64,000 bases of DNA from a virus, in the IMG/VR virus record IMGVR_UViG_3300042010_000030, positions 28,780 through 92,779 of that record; one strand, 5' to 3'. This document shows, piece after piece, positions 13,390-22,470 of this stretch. Position numbers and translations under genes: made by a program. Under the pieces are notes generated by a model. The model had not been told where the DNA came from, did not search any database, and worked only from the letters and a program-made list of their open reading frames with translations. Within the stretch, counting starts at the first letter, position 1. Each line of letters starts with the position of its first letter.

Positions 13390-13629
13390 ATGAGTCGTCA
13401 AATCAACGAAATCGCAAAAGACATCAGCGCAGCATGGCCGAAACCGAACTATGCCGCTAAACCTTACCTCGATGCAATGCACAGCTTGACCACGATTGAC
13501 AGCAAGTATGGTCTTGATGATGCAGACTCGATCATCCTTTACTTTCTGGCAAATGCCGCATCGTTTCGCGGTGAGTCGGCGCGTGCCCTGAAAGCTGAGT
13601 TGAAAGCACTGATCAAAAAAGCAAAATAA
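13390..13629 (+). CDS. small helical hypothetical protein
   Basis: A 79-residue protein (MSRQINEIAKDISAAWPKPN...) that is mostly helical with a lysine-rich end (LKAELKALIKKAK). The middle YLDAMHSLTTIDSKYGLDDA resembles a pattern common in small phage proteins. The start follows CAGTGAAGAGGTACTACATC. Function unknown. Confidence 0.72.
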   Translation: MSRQINEIAKDISAAWPKPNYAAKPYLDAMHSLTTIDSKYGLDDADSIILYFLANAASFRGESARALKAELKALIKKAK

Positions 13630-13634
13630 TTGTT

Positions 13635-13672
13635 GCGAAGGCATTGACACTCGTTGATGCCTTCGCTAACAT
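13635..13672 (+). promoter_or_regulatory. promoter with -35 in a hairpin loop
   Basis: Perfect 10-bp stem GCGAAGGCAT (13635-13644) / ATGCCTTCGC (13657-13666). TTGACA (13644-13649) begins at the loop edge; after 17 nt TAACAT (13667-13672) directly follows the stem. Drives the 689-residue gene. Confidence 0.7.
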
Positions 13673-13722
13673 AGGCAACGTGAACAAAACACTTAAATCA
13701 TGACACTGAAAGAGAAAGACAA

Positions 13723-15792
13723 ATGAGCGAGTTTTCCGTATTCAGCCAAGCAGTAACCCGCAATTTCAACACAATGATCAAGAAAGACGACGGTAAGAAG
13801 ATGAACCTCTTCATCGTCGACATCACCGGTGACGAACTGTATGCCCACTACCTGGCATCGTTCCCTGAAGGTACAAACAAGATGTTCCGCGAGCGTACCG
13901 AGCATGATTGCTCTACATGCCGCAACTTCATCAAGAACATCGGTGGTGTGGTCTTCGTCAAAGGTAATGAATTTCACACAGTCTGGGACTCGATCCTCGG
14001 TTTGGGTGAATACGATGTCGTCGCCAAGGCAATGACTGAGCTGGTTCGCAGCAAAGCGATCAAGTCCGCGTTCTACGTCGGTGAACCAAGCTACGGCGCA
14101 GCAACCACAAAAGCTGAAGATGGTACGACCTGGAATCACTTCTTTGCCAGCGTACCGCGCATCTATCAGTTCAAACACAACGGCTCGAACGTTGTCGGTG
14201 GGCGCAATGACGACGTGGCGATCCTGAAACGGTCGATCACTGAACTCACCGACGCATCGGTTGACATCGTTGAAGAACTGATGGATCAAGGTTCGCTGTA
14301 TCGCGGTGATGAATACAAACACCACATCAAGCTGTTGAAGACTCTGAAGGTTGCTTACAACAAGCTGAAGACTGACCGTCAACGTGAAGTTTACCTCTGG
14401 ACCACTGCGACCCCTTCGACTCGCATCCGTAACACTGTCATCGGTGCGCTTCTGGTTGACCTGTCCGCTGATATGGAACTGGAAGTCGCTGTAGGTCGGT
14501 ACGAATCGCATGTTGCACCGGCGAACTTCAAACGTCCGAAAGCTCTAGTCACTCAAAAGATGATTGACGAAGCCAAGAAACAAGTTGACAAACTTGGTAT
14601 CGAAGATGCGCTGGCACGTCGGTACGCCGTTCGTGAAGACATCTCGGTCAACGACATTCTGTTTGTCAACGGCTCTGTGAAACCGAAGCTCCTGGGCGGC
14701 GCGTTCGACTCGGTCAAACCGACCAAGAAAGGTGCTGTACCTGAGCTGAAAAACGTTGACAACATCAGCGTTGAAGACTTCATCAACAACGTGTTGCCGA
14801 AAGCCGACGAAGTTGAACTGTTCATCAAGAATAATCTTGTCGGTAACTTCGTCAGCCTGGTAGCGCCGGTACATGCTGAAGCGGCATCTTTGTTCAAGTG
14901 GGACAGCAAGTTCTCCTGGTCGTACAGTGGTGAACTCGCTGACTCGGATATTCGTCGCGCCGTACAGGCAAAAGGTGGTCGGGTCGACGGTGTGCTTCGC
15001 TTCTCGCACAGCTGGAACTATGACAAGCGCAACGCCTCGCTGATGGACTTGCACGTCTTCATGCCAGGTTGCAAGCATGAATCTGGTAAGCATGACCGAT
15101 ACGGTCTTGGTGGTCAGCGTGTAGGCTGGAACAACCGCAGTGATGCAGCGTCTGGTGGTCGTCAAGACGTCGATTATGTCGAAGCAGCACCAATTGGTTA
15201 TGTTCCGGTCGAGAACATCACTTTCCCAGACATCAAGCGATTGAAGGATGGTGAGTATCAGTGCAAGATTCACAACTGGAATCTGCGTCAACCTACACTG
15301 GGCGGCTTCAAAGCTGAAATCGAGTTCGCTGGTCAAGTGTTCGAGTATGAATACGACAAGCCGCTTGGTCACAAAGAGTGGGTCGACGTTGCAACGATCA
15401 CACTGAAAAACGGCGTGTTCAGCATCGTGCATCACATGCCATGTGGTGCAAGCTCGAAAGACATGTGGAACATCAAGACTGAAGAATGGGCAAAAGTCGA
15501 CATGGTCATGCGCTCTCCGAACTTCTGGGGCGGTAAGCAGACCGGTAACCAACATGTGTTCTTCATGCTGAAAGACTGCGTGAACCCTGAAGGTACTCGC
15601 GGCTTCTACAACGAGTTCCTGCGTGATGATCTGTCTGCGCATCGCAAGGTGTTTGAACTGCTCGGTAGCAGCCTGAAAGTACCAGCGAACGACAACCAAC
15701 TGAGCGGCGTGGGCATCTCGACAACGAAGAAAGAAGAAATCCTGATTCGTGTCAAAGGCAGTATCAATCGCGTCCTGAATGTTGTATTCTAA
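13723..15792 (+). CDS. large conserved phage protein of unknown function
   Basis: A 689-residue protein. The N-terminal two-thirds is helical and charged, with a CSTC pair near residue 63. The C-terminal third, from about residue 415 (LRFSHSWNYDKRNASLMDLH), reads as a beta-sandwich and resembles YfaP/DUF2135-like domains seen in phage proteins (SHSWNY, QDVDYV, FPD, FSIVHHM). Its partner at 15842 follows 49 nt later and the two seem to be a conserved pair. No catalytic motif is evident. It has its own hairpin promoter, so it is likely an abundant early protein. Confidence 0.75.
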   Translation: MSEFSVFSQAVTRNFNTMIKKDDGKKMNLFIVDITGDELYAHYLASFPEGTNKMFRERTEHDCSTCRNFIKNIGGVVFVKGNEFHTVWDSILGLGEYDVVAKAMTELVRSKAIKSAFYVGEPSYGAATTKAEDGTTWNHFFASVPRIYQFKHNGSNVVGGRNDDVAILKRSITELTDASVDIVEELMDQGSLYRGDEYKHHIKLLKTLKVAYNKLKTDRQREVYLWTTATPSTRIRNTVIGALLVDLSADMELEVAVGRYESHVAPANFKRPKALVTQKMIDEAKKQVDKLGIEDALARRYAVREDISVNDILFVNGSVKPKLLGGAFDSVKPTKKGAVPELKNVDNISVEDFINNVLPKADEVELFIKNNLVGNFVSLVAPVHAEAASLFKWDSKFSWSYSGELADSDIRRAVQAKGGRVDGVLRFSHSWNYDKRNASLMDLHVFMPGCKHESGKHDRYGLGGQRVGWNNRSDAASGGRQDVDYVEAAPIGYVPVENITFPDIKRLKDGEYQCKIHNWNLRQPTLGGFKAEIEFAGQVFEYEYDKPLGHKEWVDVATITLKNGVFSIVHHMPCGASSKDMWNIKTEEWAKVDMVMRSPNFWGGKQTGNQHVFFMLKDCVNPEGTRGFYNEFLRDDLSAHRKVFELLGSSLKVPANDNQLSGVGISTTKKEEILIRVKGSINRVLNVVF

Positions 15793-15841
15793 ACATCAAC
15801 TCTCGGCTAATCCGAAAATTTAATCTGAAGGAACACTTGCA

Positions 15842-16243
15842 ATGACTACTACAACTGAAACCATGTTCGAAGCTGCATCCCGTCTGAAGCTGCGTTTTGC
15901 TTCGCAAGTCGGTCAACTGTCTGTTGAAGACCTCTGGGACTTGCCGCTGACCTCGGCTACCAAGCCGAACCTGGACGCAATCGCAGTCGAGCTGAACCGT
16001 CAACTGAAGGGCACCGAAGAAAGCTTCGTATCGACCGGCAAGAAAAACGCTGTGCTGGAACTGAAGTTCGAAGTTGTCAAGCACATCATCGACGTCCGCG
16101 TTACCGAGAACCAGGCGAAGATCGATGAGCGCAACCGTCAGGAACGCAAAGCGCAAATCGCTGACTTGATCGAACAGAAGAAAAGCGAAGGTCTGAAAGC
16201 TCTGTCCCTGGAAGAGCTTGAAAAGTTGGCGGCCACGCTGTAA
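15842..16243 (+). CDS. conserved hypothetical partner of the 13723 gene
   Basis: A 133-residue protein (MTTTTETMFEAASRLKLRFA...). It contains SVEDLWDLPLTS near residue 25 and a long helical, likely coiled-coil C-terminus (ENQAKIDERNRQERKAQIAD). Similar small proteins occur beside the large partner in other phages, from memory. Role unknown; a complex between the two is plausible. A terminator follows. Confidence 0.75.
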   Translation: MTTTTETMFEAASRLKLRFASQVGQLSVEDLWDLPLTSATKPNLDAIAVELNRQLKGTEESFVSTGKKNAVLELKFEVVKHIIDVRVTENQAKIDERNRQERKAQIADLIEQKKSEGLKALSLEELEKLAATL

Positions 16244-16252
16244 AGCTTCACA

Positions 16253-16288
16253 GTGGTAAAGAAACGCCCTTCATTGGGCTTTTCTTTT
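16253..16288 (+). terminator. intrinsic terminator
   Basis: AAGAAACGCCC - TTCATT - GGGCTTTTCTT with a T-rich tail, after the 15842 gene. Its tail (TTTTCT) lies 17 nt before TATACT (16303-16308), so it is again joined to a promoter. Confidence 0.82.
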
Positions 16289-16344
16289 GGTTCCGATACC
16301 AGTATACTGATCACATCAAACAACAGTGAAGAGGTTTATAGATC

Positions 16345-16617
16345 ATGAAAGTCTCCTACGTCACTCTCTCGTTCACCAGCAAAGACAGCAACACAGAGAC
16401 CCTACTAGGGTCCGCTGAGAACTTTGGTGACGCGCATGCGATGATCATCACGCACATCGAAGCAGAGCGCGCTAAGATCAAAGCAGCTTGGTACGAACAC
16501 TTCAACGCTGAGTGGCCGGGCGAGCATCACGAAATCGAACTGGTGCAGACCAACGTCGGTAAAGTCATTGTCGTGACCTACGCTGCCGATACTTGCTGGT
16601 ATCAAATCACCAAATAA
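16345..16617 (+). CDS. small hypothetical protein
   Basis: A 90-residue protein (MKVSYVTLSFTSKDSNTETL...) with alternating strands and one amphipathic helix (IITHIEAERAKIKAAWYEHF). The leader CAACAGTGAAGAGGTTTATAGATC is of the recurrent type. No recognised family. Confidence 0.72.
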   Translation: MKVSYVTLSFTSKDSNTETLLGSAENFGDAHAMIITHIEAERAKIKAAWYEHFNAEWPGEHHEIELVQTNVGKVIVVTYAADTCWYQITK

Positions 16618-16630
16618 AGGTATACGCCGA

Positions 16631-16656
16631 TGTGTGTAGGTAATACACTGCACACA
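16631..16656 (+). promoter_or_regulatory. hairpin with a -10-like loop
   Basis: TGTGTGTAG (16631-16639) pairs with CTGCACACA (16648-16656), one G-U pair; the loop GTAATACA contains TAATAC. The same layout as at 1561-1589. The -35 is poor. Confidence 0.4.
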
Positions 16657-16679
16657 TGCAAACACTGATTGGATACCAC

Positions 16680-16874
16680 ATGAAGACTTATTTGATTCAA
16701 CTGTGTAATGAAGACGGGTCAACCCCTCTTGGCAAATGCCCTGAATATGAGATCGAAGGTGAAGACTACCTCGATGCTCAGTTCAAAGCGATGAAAGCTC
16801 ATCCAGGCACAGAGGTCGTTTCCTGGGGGTTGAAGTCAGATATTGAAGCATACAATAAACGTTGGAATTTGTGA
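16680..16874 (+). CDS. small hypothetical protein
   Basis: A 64-residue protein (MKTYLIQLCNEDGSTPLGKC...). I choose ATG 16680 over 16656 because the latter lies in the hairpin arm and lacks a ribosome site. Alpha/beta character (YLIQL, EDYLDAQFKAMKAHPGTEVV). Function unknown. Confidence 0.65.
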   Translation: MKTYLIQLCNEDGSTPLGKCPEYEIEGEDYLDAQFKAMKAHPGTEVVSWGLKSDIEAYNKRWNL

Positions 16875-16887
16875 GAGGTATTAGATC

Positions 16888-17274
16888 ATGAAAGCAACAA
16901 TGTACCGTAAGTCAGAGTTCATGGGCAACATCATCAAACATGAGATTACCCTGATCGAAGTCAAAGACCATCAGAAGTATGCACAGTACAACAACGCGGT
17001 CAAAGTGCTGTGCCGTCACAAGAAGAAACGTCTTGACTCTGAACACACCTTCAGCTACGACCCGTATGTGGTGATTGTTGAAGGTTGGAATCGTCCAGAG
17101 CCAGCAGACATGTTCGACGTGGTCGAAAAGACCGACACGTTGACCATCAAGAAGTCGTCCTACGCGTCGTTCGATGCGCGCTTCATGACTGACTTCGATC
17201 AAATGGTTGATGAGGGCAAGCTCGGTAAGGTGATCTTCGAAGCCCGTAGCACAAAAGGTTATAGCTGCTACTGA
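16888..17274 (+). CDS. hypothetical protein
   Basis: A 128-residue protein (MKATMYRKSEFMGNIIKHEI...) behind GAGAGGTATTAGATC. It is rich in charged residues with a beta-type middle. No known motif. It ends in KGYSCY. Confidence 0.7.
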   Translation: MKATMYRKSEFMGNIIKHEITLIEVKDHQKYAQYNNAVKVLCRHKKKRLDSEHTFSYDPYVVIVEGWNRPEPADMFDVVEKTDTLTIKKSSYASFDARFMTDFDQMVDEGKLGKVIFEARSTKGYSCY

Positions 17275-17290
17275 AGAAAATAAATTGGCT

Positions 17291-17326
17291 AGGAGTGTTT
17301 ACATTGAGCATTCCTTTCCATACAAT
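17291..17326 (+). promoter_or_regulatory. promoter with -35 in a hairpin loop
   Basis: AGGAGTG (17291-17297) pairs with CATTCCT (17309-17315), one G-U. The loop holds TTTACA (17298-17303); TACAAT (17321-17326) follows after a 17-nt spacer. Confidence 0.65.
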
Positions 17327-17359
17327 AGCGGCATACGAAACTTCTGAAGAGTGAACGAC

Positions 17360-17734
17360 ATGAGTAAGGCAAAGATTTCCGATGTTCGTCAAGGTGTGAC
17401 CCTGTACTACGTGCTCGCGTTTCCACACAAAGGTATGCCGTCGTACATCAACACGGTGGTCGTCGCCAAACGGCCAGTGTTAAGGTCGTCAGGTGCTCTG
17501 TTTGGTGAAGTTCTCGAATACTTCGATGATGACCTAGGGACTGGCTCGTATACTCGGCCGTTCTCGTTGCGTGACGCAGGCATCATTCAGAACAGGTACA
17601 ACTTCCACTGTACCTTCACTTCCCTGAAAGCGGCAAAGCGTTATGCCGAGCGCATGGATCGTGTATGCTTGAACGCTGCCGAGCGTGTGAAGTACAACCG
17701 GAAAATTGCAGAGTCCAACGACCCTTTCTTCTAA
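17360..17734 (+). CDS. hypothetical protein
   Basis: A 124-residue basic protein (MSKAKISDVRQGVTLYYVLA...). It has a strand-rich N-terminus and a helical basic C-terminus (LKAAKRYAERMDRVCLNAAE). The ATG at 17360 follows CTGAAGAGTGAACGAC. A terminator lies 22 nt after the stop. Confidence 0.7.
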   Translation: MSKAKISDVRQGVTLYYVLAFPHKGMPSYINTVVVAKRPVLRSSGALFGEVLEYFDDDLGTGSYTRPFSLRDAGIIQNRYNFHCTFTSLKAAKRYAERMDRVCLNAAERVKYNRKIAESNDPFF

Positions 17735-17756
17735 CACAAAAAGTTTCCAAACAGAC

Positions 17757-17787
17757 AACGCCACTCATTGTGGCGTTTTCCTTTCCT
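17757..17787 (+). terminator. intrinsic terminator
   Basis: AACGCCAC - TCATT - GTGGCGTT, then TTCCTTT. It separates the small gene from rIIA. Confidence 0.85.
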
Positions 17788-17808
17788 CAGCAAAAAGGTA
17801 AGATTGTA

Positions 17809-20151
17809 GTGAAGATACGCCAAGAAGATAATTTGATCCTGACGAACGGTAATAACGAAAAGAAGTTTACCATTCAGGCAAGCGCGAAAGCGTTCCAGAT
17901 CCTGAGTTCGGCATTGTACTCGCGCAAGATCGAGGCAATCATTCGTGAGCTGAGTTGTAACGCGCATGATAGCCATGTCCAGGCAGGTTGCCCTGAACGG
18001 CCAATTTTGGTGCATATGCCAAACACCTGGGAACCCGAATTCTACGTGGAAGACTTCGGTATCGGTCTGGATGCAGACGATGTGGAGAACATCTATACCT
18101 CGTATTTTACATCAACCAAGACAGAAAGCAACGATGTAATTGGTGGATTTGGTCTGGGTTCGAAAACGCCGTTCTCCTACTGCGACAGCTTCAACATCCG
18201 TGCACGCAAGAATGGCTATGAATACCACTTCAATGCCTTCATCAACATGCAAGGTGAGCCTGCCACATCGCTGATCAGCAAGAGCGAAACGACCGAACCT
18301 AACGGCGTGCGTGTGACTGTTCCTGTCAAGACAACTGACTTCAATCAGTTCAATAGTGATGCAGTGAAGGTCTTCAAGTGGTTTGTCGTCACCCCTGAAG
18401 TCGTCGGTGGTTCTATCGCAGTCGACAACAGCAAAGCGCTTCGTCTTGCTAAAGAAGGATCGTTCTGGTCGACCTATTCGAAGGATGGGTGGGAACGTAA
18501 CACGATTACCGCAGTGATGGGTAACGTTGCCTATCATGTGCCTAGCGTGTCTGAGACCTTTGCATCTCACTTCAACCCAAGCGAATGCGCGTTCTTCAAG
18601 AACAACACCTTGACCGTCAAGTTCGACATCGGTGAACTGGATGTTGCGGCTTCGCGTGAAACGATCTCCTTTGATGAAGAGACTGAAAAGCAATTCATCA
18701 AGCGCGTTAAGGAAGTGATCAATCAGTTCTGTGCCGACACACAAGCCAAACTTGATAGCGAAGTTGACAACGTACCTGACGCAATTGCTCTGGTTGAGGA
18801 AAGTGTAGGTGCATGGGCTTATGACATGTTCACCTTCAACGGTGTGAGTATTCGCACCCTTGCAGACGACAACTTCATCAAGGTAATGAACGCCGAGTTT
18901 GAAGAGTCTACAAATGAAGACAGCAGACTTGACAGCTACTACTTTGCCGAGAACCGTCGTGGTCAAGTGAAGCGACATTCACTCGATTACGTCGGAGGAA
19001 TGACCTTCAGCAAGTTGCGCCAACGCAAGATCGTTATCCTGCAGGGCAACGACAAAGGCTTCCAGCGCGTTGCACGGTCTTTGGTCAAAGATTCAACCGG
19101 ATTCTTTGGTGTGTTCTTCACTGATGTTCTGGTTGAACAGGCTGTTCGAGATGAGTTGGTTAAAATCTTCGGTGACTATATCGAGTTCAGTGTTGCTGCC
19201 GATCTTCTTGTTATTGATAAGGCTGAGCGTAAAGCCCAACGTGATGCGCTGAAAGCCCTGCAAGGGCCTACAGTACGTGCGAAAGCCGCTGCCCGTATAG
19301 CGACTGACAGCGTGCGTGTGAAGCTGTTCGAGTTGATCACAGACCCAACAACAGGTATCCTGACATACAACTATACCAATGAAAAGATTGTTACTGCCGA
19401 TGTTGTTAACGGTAAAAATTACTTGCTCCTACAAGAGCGTTACTTTGAAGCCGACGTAACAGTTGCGCGGCCCTCTAGAACTCTAGTTGGTGAACCTGCA
19501 TCGGCACTGGATGGTGATGAGTTTCACCATACTGTTGCTACTTCGGTAGGTGGGTCGATGTTCGCATTCTGCCGCATGTTTAAAATCGATATGCTGATCA
19601 TCGTTAAGACACCTGCTCTGAAGAAAGCCGAGAAGATGTTTGGTGCTAATGCGATCAAAGTGGTCAACACCTACGACATCGATTACATTCGCGCAGTGAC
19701 ATTGAAATACAAGCTTGATAACTACGGTTTTGACGTTAATATCAAGTCGGTAATGGCCAAGTTCATGGATAGTGATGCCCGTCGCCTAGCTGATGAGATT
19801 GTTGGTCGGGCTGAGCGTTTTATTGAAAGTAGTCCTAATAGTGACCTGGCTAAGGCATTGTCGTTAGTCTCTAATCTATCGGATGAGGATGTTTACTCTA
19901 AACTGCCGTATAACATTCGGTTCTTGGATCATGACGCCACATTTAACCCATCCACACTTGCGTCAAACGCCCTAGCAACTGCTAAGACGATATTCGACGG
20001 CGTGGTATATGACTACCCGATGATCTTCGACAGTGAAGATGTTGATTATGTTAACCAGTATGTTCAGCACATGGACAAATTGCGTGAACTGAATGTGTTT
20101 ATCGAAAAAGAAGTACAGAAGGATGAGGAATTCCTTGACGACGAGGAATGA
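17809..20151 (+). CDS. rIIA: rIIA-like protein, GHKL-type ATPase fold
   Basis: A 780-residue protein matching T4 rIIA (725 aa), which with rIIB acts at the membrane and in protection against prophage exclusion systems. The N-terminal GHKL ATPase boxes are present: ILSSALYSRKIEAIIRELSC then N..DSH (N-box), DFGIGLD, and GGFGLGSKTPFSY. LDVAASRETISFD matches T4 LDIAPSREALSLD. I choose GTG 17809 (VKIRQEDNLI) because translation before it would run back through the terminator; AAGG lies about 10 nt upstream. The acidic tail ends EEFLDDEE. rIIB follows 72 nt later. Confidence 0.9.
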   Translation: MKIRQEDNLILTNGNNEKKFTIQASAKAFQILSSALYSRKIEAIIRELSCNAHDSHVQAGCPERPILVHMPNTWEPEFYVEDFGIGLDADDVENIYTSYFTSTKTESNDVIGGFGLGSKTPFSYCDSFNIRARKNGYEYHFNAFINMQGEPATSLISKSETTEPNGVRVTVPVKTTDFNQFNSDAVKVFKWFVVTPEVVGGSIAVDNSKALRLAKEGSFWSTYSKDGWERNTITAVMGNVAYHVPSVSETFASHFNPSECAFFKNNTLTVKFDIGELDVAASRETISFDEETEKQFIKRVKEVINQFCADTQAKLDSEVDNVPDAIALVEESVGAWAYDMFTFNGVSIRTLADDNFIKVMNAEFEESTNEDSRLDSYYFAENRRGQVKRHSLDYVGGMTFSKLRQRKIVILQGNDKGFQRVARSLVKDSTGFFGVFFTDVLVEQAVRDELVKIFGDYIEFSVAADLLVIDKAERKAQRDALKALQGPTVRAKAAARIATDSVRVKLFELITDPTTGILTYNYTNEKIVTADVVNGKNYLLLQERYFEADVTVARPSRTLVGEPASALDGDEFHHTVATSVGGSMFAFCRMFKIDMLIIVKTPALKKAEKMFGANAIKVVNTYDIDYIRAVTLKYKLDNYGFDVNIKSVMAKFMDSDARRLADEIVGRAERFIESSPNSDLAKALSLVSNLSDEDVYSKLPYNIRFLDHDATFNPSTLASNALATAKTIFDGVVYDYPMIFDSEDVDYVNQYVQHMDKLRELNVFIEKEVQKDEEFLDDEE

Positions 20152-20196
20152 TTCAAATACACTACACGCCACAATATGAAAGAATGATTCAAACTT
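20146..20196 (+). repeat. direct repeat between rIIA and rIIB
   Basis: GAATGATTCAAA occurs twice (about 20147 and 20181), spanning the rIIA stop codon and the rIIB leader. It may bind a regulator or reflect a local duplication. Confidence 0.45.
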
Positions 20197-20223
20197 ACTT
20201 TAATGATCTGAGGATACATCGCA

Positions 20224-21294
20224 ATGACTAAAGCTCTCAACACTCCAATCGAAACCAAACGTGATGCGCGTGACCTGGTAGTAAGTGGTGACACTAAGAC
20301 CGCGGTTGCCGCCGCTTATGGAGTGTCTATCCGGACTCTCGGTCGCTGGATTGAAGATGCCAACGCTTCGACAGTTGCAAAGAAAGCCAAACCGGTGAAA
20401 GTTAAACAGGCTGTGATGCCTAAATCGACTGGCGTTGCAGGTGGTTATGCCGACGGTGATGCTTATCGCCAGCCATTCAACGCGCCGACTATCGTTGAAG
20501 ACGATGTCGAATACCGCGTTCTGGCAACTCGCAAATCGATCAGCCTGACTCGCCTGGTTAATAGCGCTGTGGACAGTTCGGTTGTGATTGATCGCAGTGC
20601 CGATACCTTCGACGAAGTGTTTGAACTGATCGTCAACAGCGGTATGGCTCAAGACGCATTGGAAAAAGCGTACTTCATGTGCCAGCCAAAGAAAATGGTT
20701 GAAGGTTTCACCAAAGGCAAGTTCAAGGTCGACGTAGTGAAAGGTTCGATTCTGTACACGCCTGATGTAGGTGTACCGTTCGAAGTCAGCGGCAAACTGA
20801 GTCAGCGTATCATCGACACCATTAAGAACGATGGCGTTGAAGGTGTTGAGTCGCTGTTCAACTTCCTGGACAAGCTGATGCTGAACCCAAGCAACCGTTC
20901 GGTTAACGAGCTGTACGGGTTCCTGACGCACAACGACATCGAGATCGCGCCTAACGGCAACTTCTATGCATGGAAAGTCGTGCGTGATACCTACTTCGAC
21001 GTACACTCCAACACGATGGACAACTCTGTCGGTAATGAAGTGCGTGTTGCCCGTAACCAGGTGAACGAAAACAGCGAAGTGACCTGCTCCTACGGTCTGC
21101 ACGTTTGCGCCAAGTCTTACATCAAACACTTCTCCAGCAATGGCAATCGTGTTGTGAAGGTTGAAGTGCATCCACAAGACGTTGTAGCAGTACCGAAAGA
21201 CTACAACGACAGCAAAATGCGTTGCGCTGGCTACAACGTGGTTGAAGATGTCACTGATGCATTCTCGGCAGAGATTCGTGGCAGCTCCTGGTAA
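20224..21294 (+). CDS. rIIB: rIIB-like protein
   Basis: A 356-residue homologue of T4 rIIB (312 aa), partner of rIIA. The N-terminus has a helix-turn-helix-like segment (AAAYGVSIRTLGRWIEDA, compare T4 LADWQGVSVDTIRRVLKNA). The C-terminal half is nearly collinear with T4: FYAWKVVRDTYFDVHSNTMD, TCSYGLHVCAKSYIKHFSS and VEVHPQDVVAVPKDYNDSKM. The ribosome site is GAGGATACATCGCA. A terminator follows the stop. Confidence 0.93.
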   Translation: MTKALNTPIETKRDARDLVVSGDTKTAVAAAYGVSIRTLGRWIEDANASTVAKKAKPVKVKQAVMPKSTGVAGGYADGDAYRQPFNAPTIVEDDVEYRVLATRKSISLTRLVNSAVDSSVVIDRSADTFDEVFELIVNSGMAQDALEKAYFMCQPKKMVEGFTKGKFKVDVVKGSILYTPDVGVPFEVSGKLSQRIIDTIKNDGVEGVESLFNFLDKLMLNPSNRSVNELYGFLTHNDIEIAPNGNFYAWKVVRDTYFDVHSNTMDNSVGNEVRVARNQVNENSEVTCSYGLHVCAKSYIKHFSSNGNRVVKVEVHPQDVVAVPKDYNDSKMRCAGYNVVEDVTDAFSAEIRGSSW

Positions 21295-21311
21295 GCTTCA
21301 CTAGCTAGAAA

Positions 21312-21344
21312 ACAAAAGGGCGCTTATGCGCTCTTTTGTCGTTT
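21312..21344 (+). terminator. intrinsic terminator after rIIB
   Basis: ACAAAAGGGCGC - TTAT - GCGCTCTTTTGT, one G-U pair, then CGTTT. Confidence 0.82.
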
Positions 21345-21352
21345 CAGAATAC

Positions 21353-21360
21353 CATAAATA
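21353..21360 (+). promoter_or_regulatory. T4-type late promoter
   Basis: CATAAATA matches the T4 late -10 element and lies 33 nt before the ATG at 21393. Confidence 0.6.
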
Positions 21361-21392
21361 GGTTCATACTTAATCAACATGTGGACTTAATT

Positions 21393-21791
21393 ATGAGCGC
21401 TCCTGCTTTCCTCAACAAACCAAAGCACAAAGACAACGTAATTGCGACGCCTAAAGGCTGGGTTGTCGAGAAGACTGGTGAACTACTGGTCAGCGTAAAG
21501 AATCTTGACCAACGCATTGCTGAACATCTTGGTCTACCTACATTCCAGTTCGAGTCAGCACGTACTACCGAAGTGACCGAGCTGCCTGAAGGTACTGCAC
21601 TGTCACTGGAAGCCCCTGTAACAGCCGATACGTCGATTGATGACCTGCTTGACACACTCGATACTGCCAAGCCAGATGTCGTTGTAGAAGACATCGTAGA
21701 AGACGTGGTCAAGGAATCCGCTGAACCCGTCGTTGCCGAGAAAAAGAAACGCGGCGGCTACCGTCCACGCAAGCCAAAGGTTGATGCCTAA
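21393..21791 (+). CDS. late protein with the KGWVV/TGELLVS N-terminal module
   Basis: A 132-residue protein. Its first 45 residues (NKPKHKDNVIATPKGWVVEK then TGELLVS) match the N-terminal modules of the proteins at 11548 and 42560. The middle is acidic (DTAKPDVVVEDIVEDVVKES) and the end strongly basic (KKKRGGYRPRKPK). I choose ATG 21393 because the late promoter at 21353 lies between it and the earlier in-frame ATG. Likely a virion-associated protein; the role is unknown. Confidence 0.72.
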   Translation: MSAPAFLNKPKHKDNVIATPKGWVVEKTGELLVSVKNLDQRIAEHLGLPTFQFESARTTEVTELPEGTALSLEAPVTADTSIDDLLDTLDTAKPDVVVEDIVEDVVKESAEPVVAEKKKRGGYRPRKPKVDA

Positions 21792-22154
21792 GTGCAATTA
21801 ACTGACTCGACGTTTCGTCTCTTCGCAGCCAAGCATTACGATAATCCGTTTTGCTTGACTGAAGCGGAATTTGAATCAGACCTTTACCGTGCAAGCATCA
21901 TTAAGAAGCTGATCACCAATCGTCTTGACTTAGGCAAGGACAACACAAGAGTCATTGTCAACAGTGTGATAAGCTTCTTTAATGTGTTCGAGACCCATGC
22001 CGCAATCAGGATTCTCGAATACAAGCTGTTTGATCATCAGGTCAAATATGCAAACTCGGTACTGCTGTTTCTCTCATTACCACTAATCGAACCAAAACAT
22101 TTTGATTCGCAATTTCTTATCGAGGTCGGGAACCTTTATGCAGAGTCTCATTGA
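21792..22154 (+). CDS. conserved T4-like phage protein (DUF7207-like)
   Basis: A 120-residue protein starting at GTG directly after the previous stop. The FAAKHYDNPFCLTEAEFESD opening and the helical VNSVISFFNVFETHAAIRIL segment match a family that is widespread next to tail or head genes in T4-like phages. Its exact role is not established. It overlaps the next gene by 17 nt. Confidence 0.72.
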   Translation: MQLTDSTFRLFAAKHYDNPFCLTEAEFESDLYRASIIKKLITNRLDLGKDNTRVIVNSVISFFNVFETHAAIRILEYKLFDHQVKYANSVLLFLSLPLIEPKHFDSQFLIEVGNLYAESH

Positions 22155-22455
22155 ACACCTACTGCTTGGCTTGCTTGAGTCTGAGTCGGCCGCTCCTACG
22201 AACACAACTGGCGGTGTTGCGATTGCTGATGCTCCGTTCAAGTCGGGTAGCATTGCAGGTCACAAGTACGTTGAAGTCGATCATGATACCTATGTGCGTT
22301 GTCAACTAGGTAAGATCCCATACGCTAAGTGGGATGGTTACATCGAGGATGAGCAACTGCGCACCTTCGTCCAGAAGCACTATTCCACCGCCAAGTCGTT
22401 GCTGGTTGTCAACAAGACATCAGGTGCGGCCTCATTCTTGCGCAAGCCAAAATAA
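22138..22455 (+). CDS. hypothetical protein
   Basis: A 105-residue protein (MQSLIEHLLLGLLESESAAP...) with a hydrophobic helical start and a hydrophilic remainder (YVRCQLGKIPYAKWDGYIED). I do not recognise a family. It overlaps the preceding gene and lies 15 nt before the spanin pair. Confidence 0.68.
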   Translation: MQSLIEHLLLGLLESESAAPTNTTGGVAIADAPFKSGSIAGHKYVEVDHDTYVRCQLGKIPYAKWDGYIEDEQLRTFVQKHYSTAKSLLVVNKTSGAASFLRKPK

Positions 22456-22470
22456 AAGGAGCTTGGTCAC

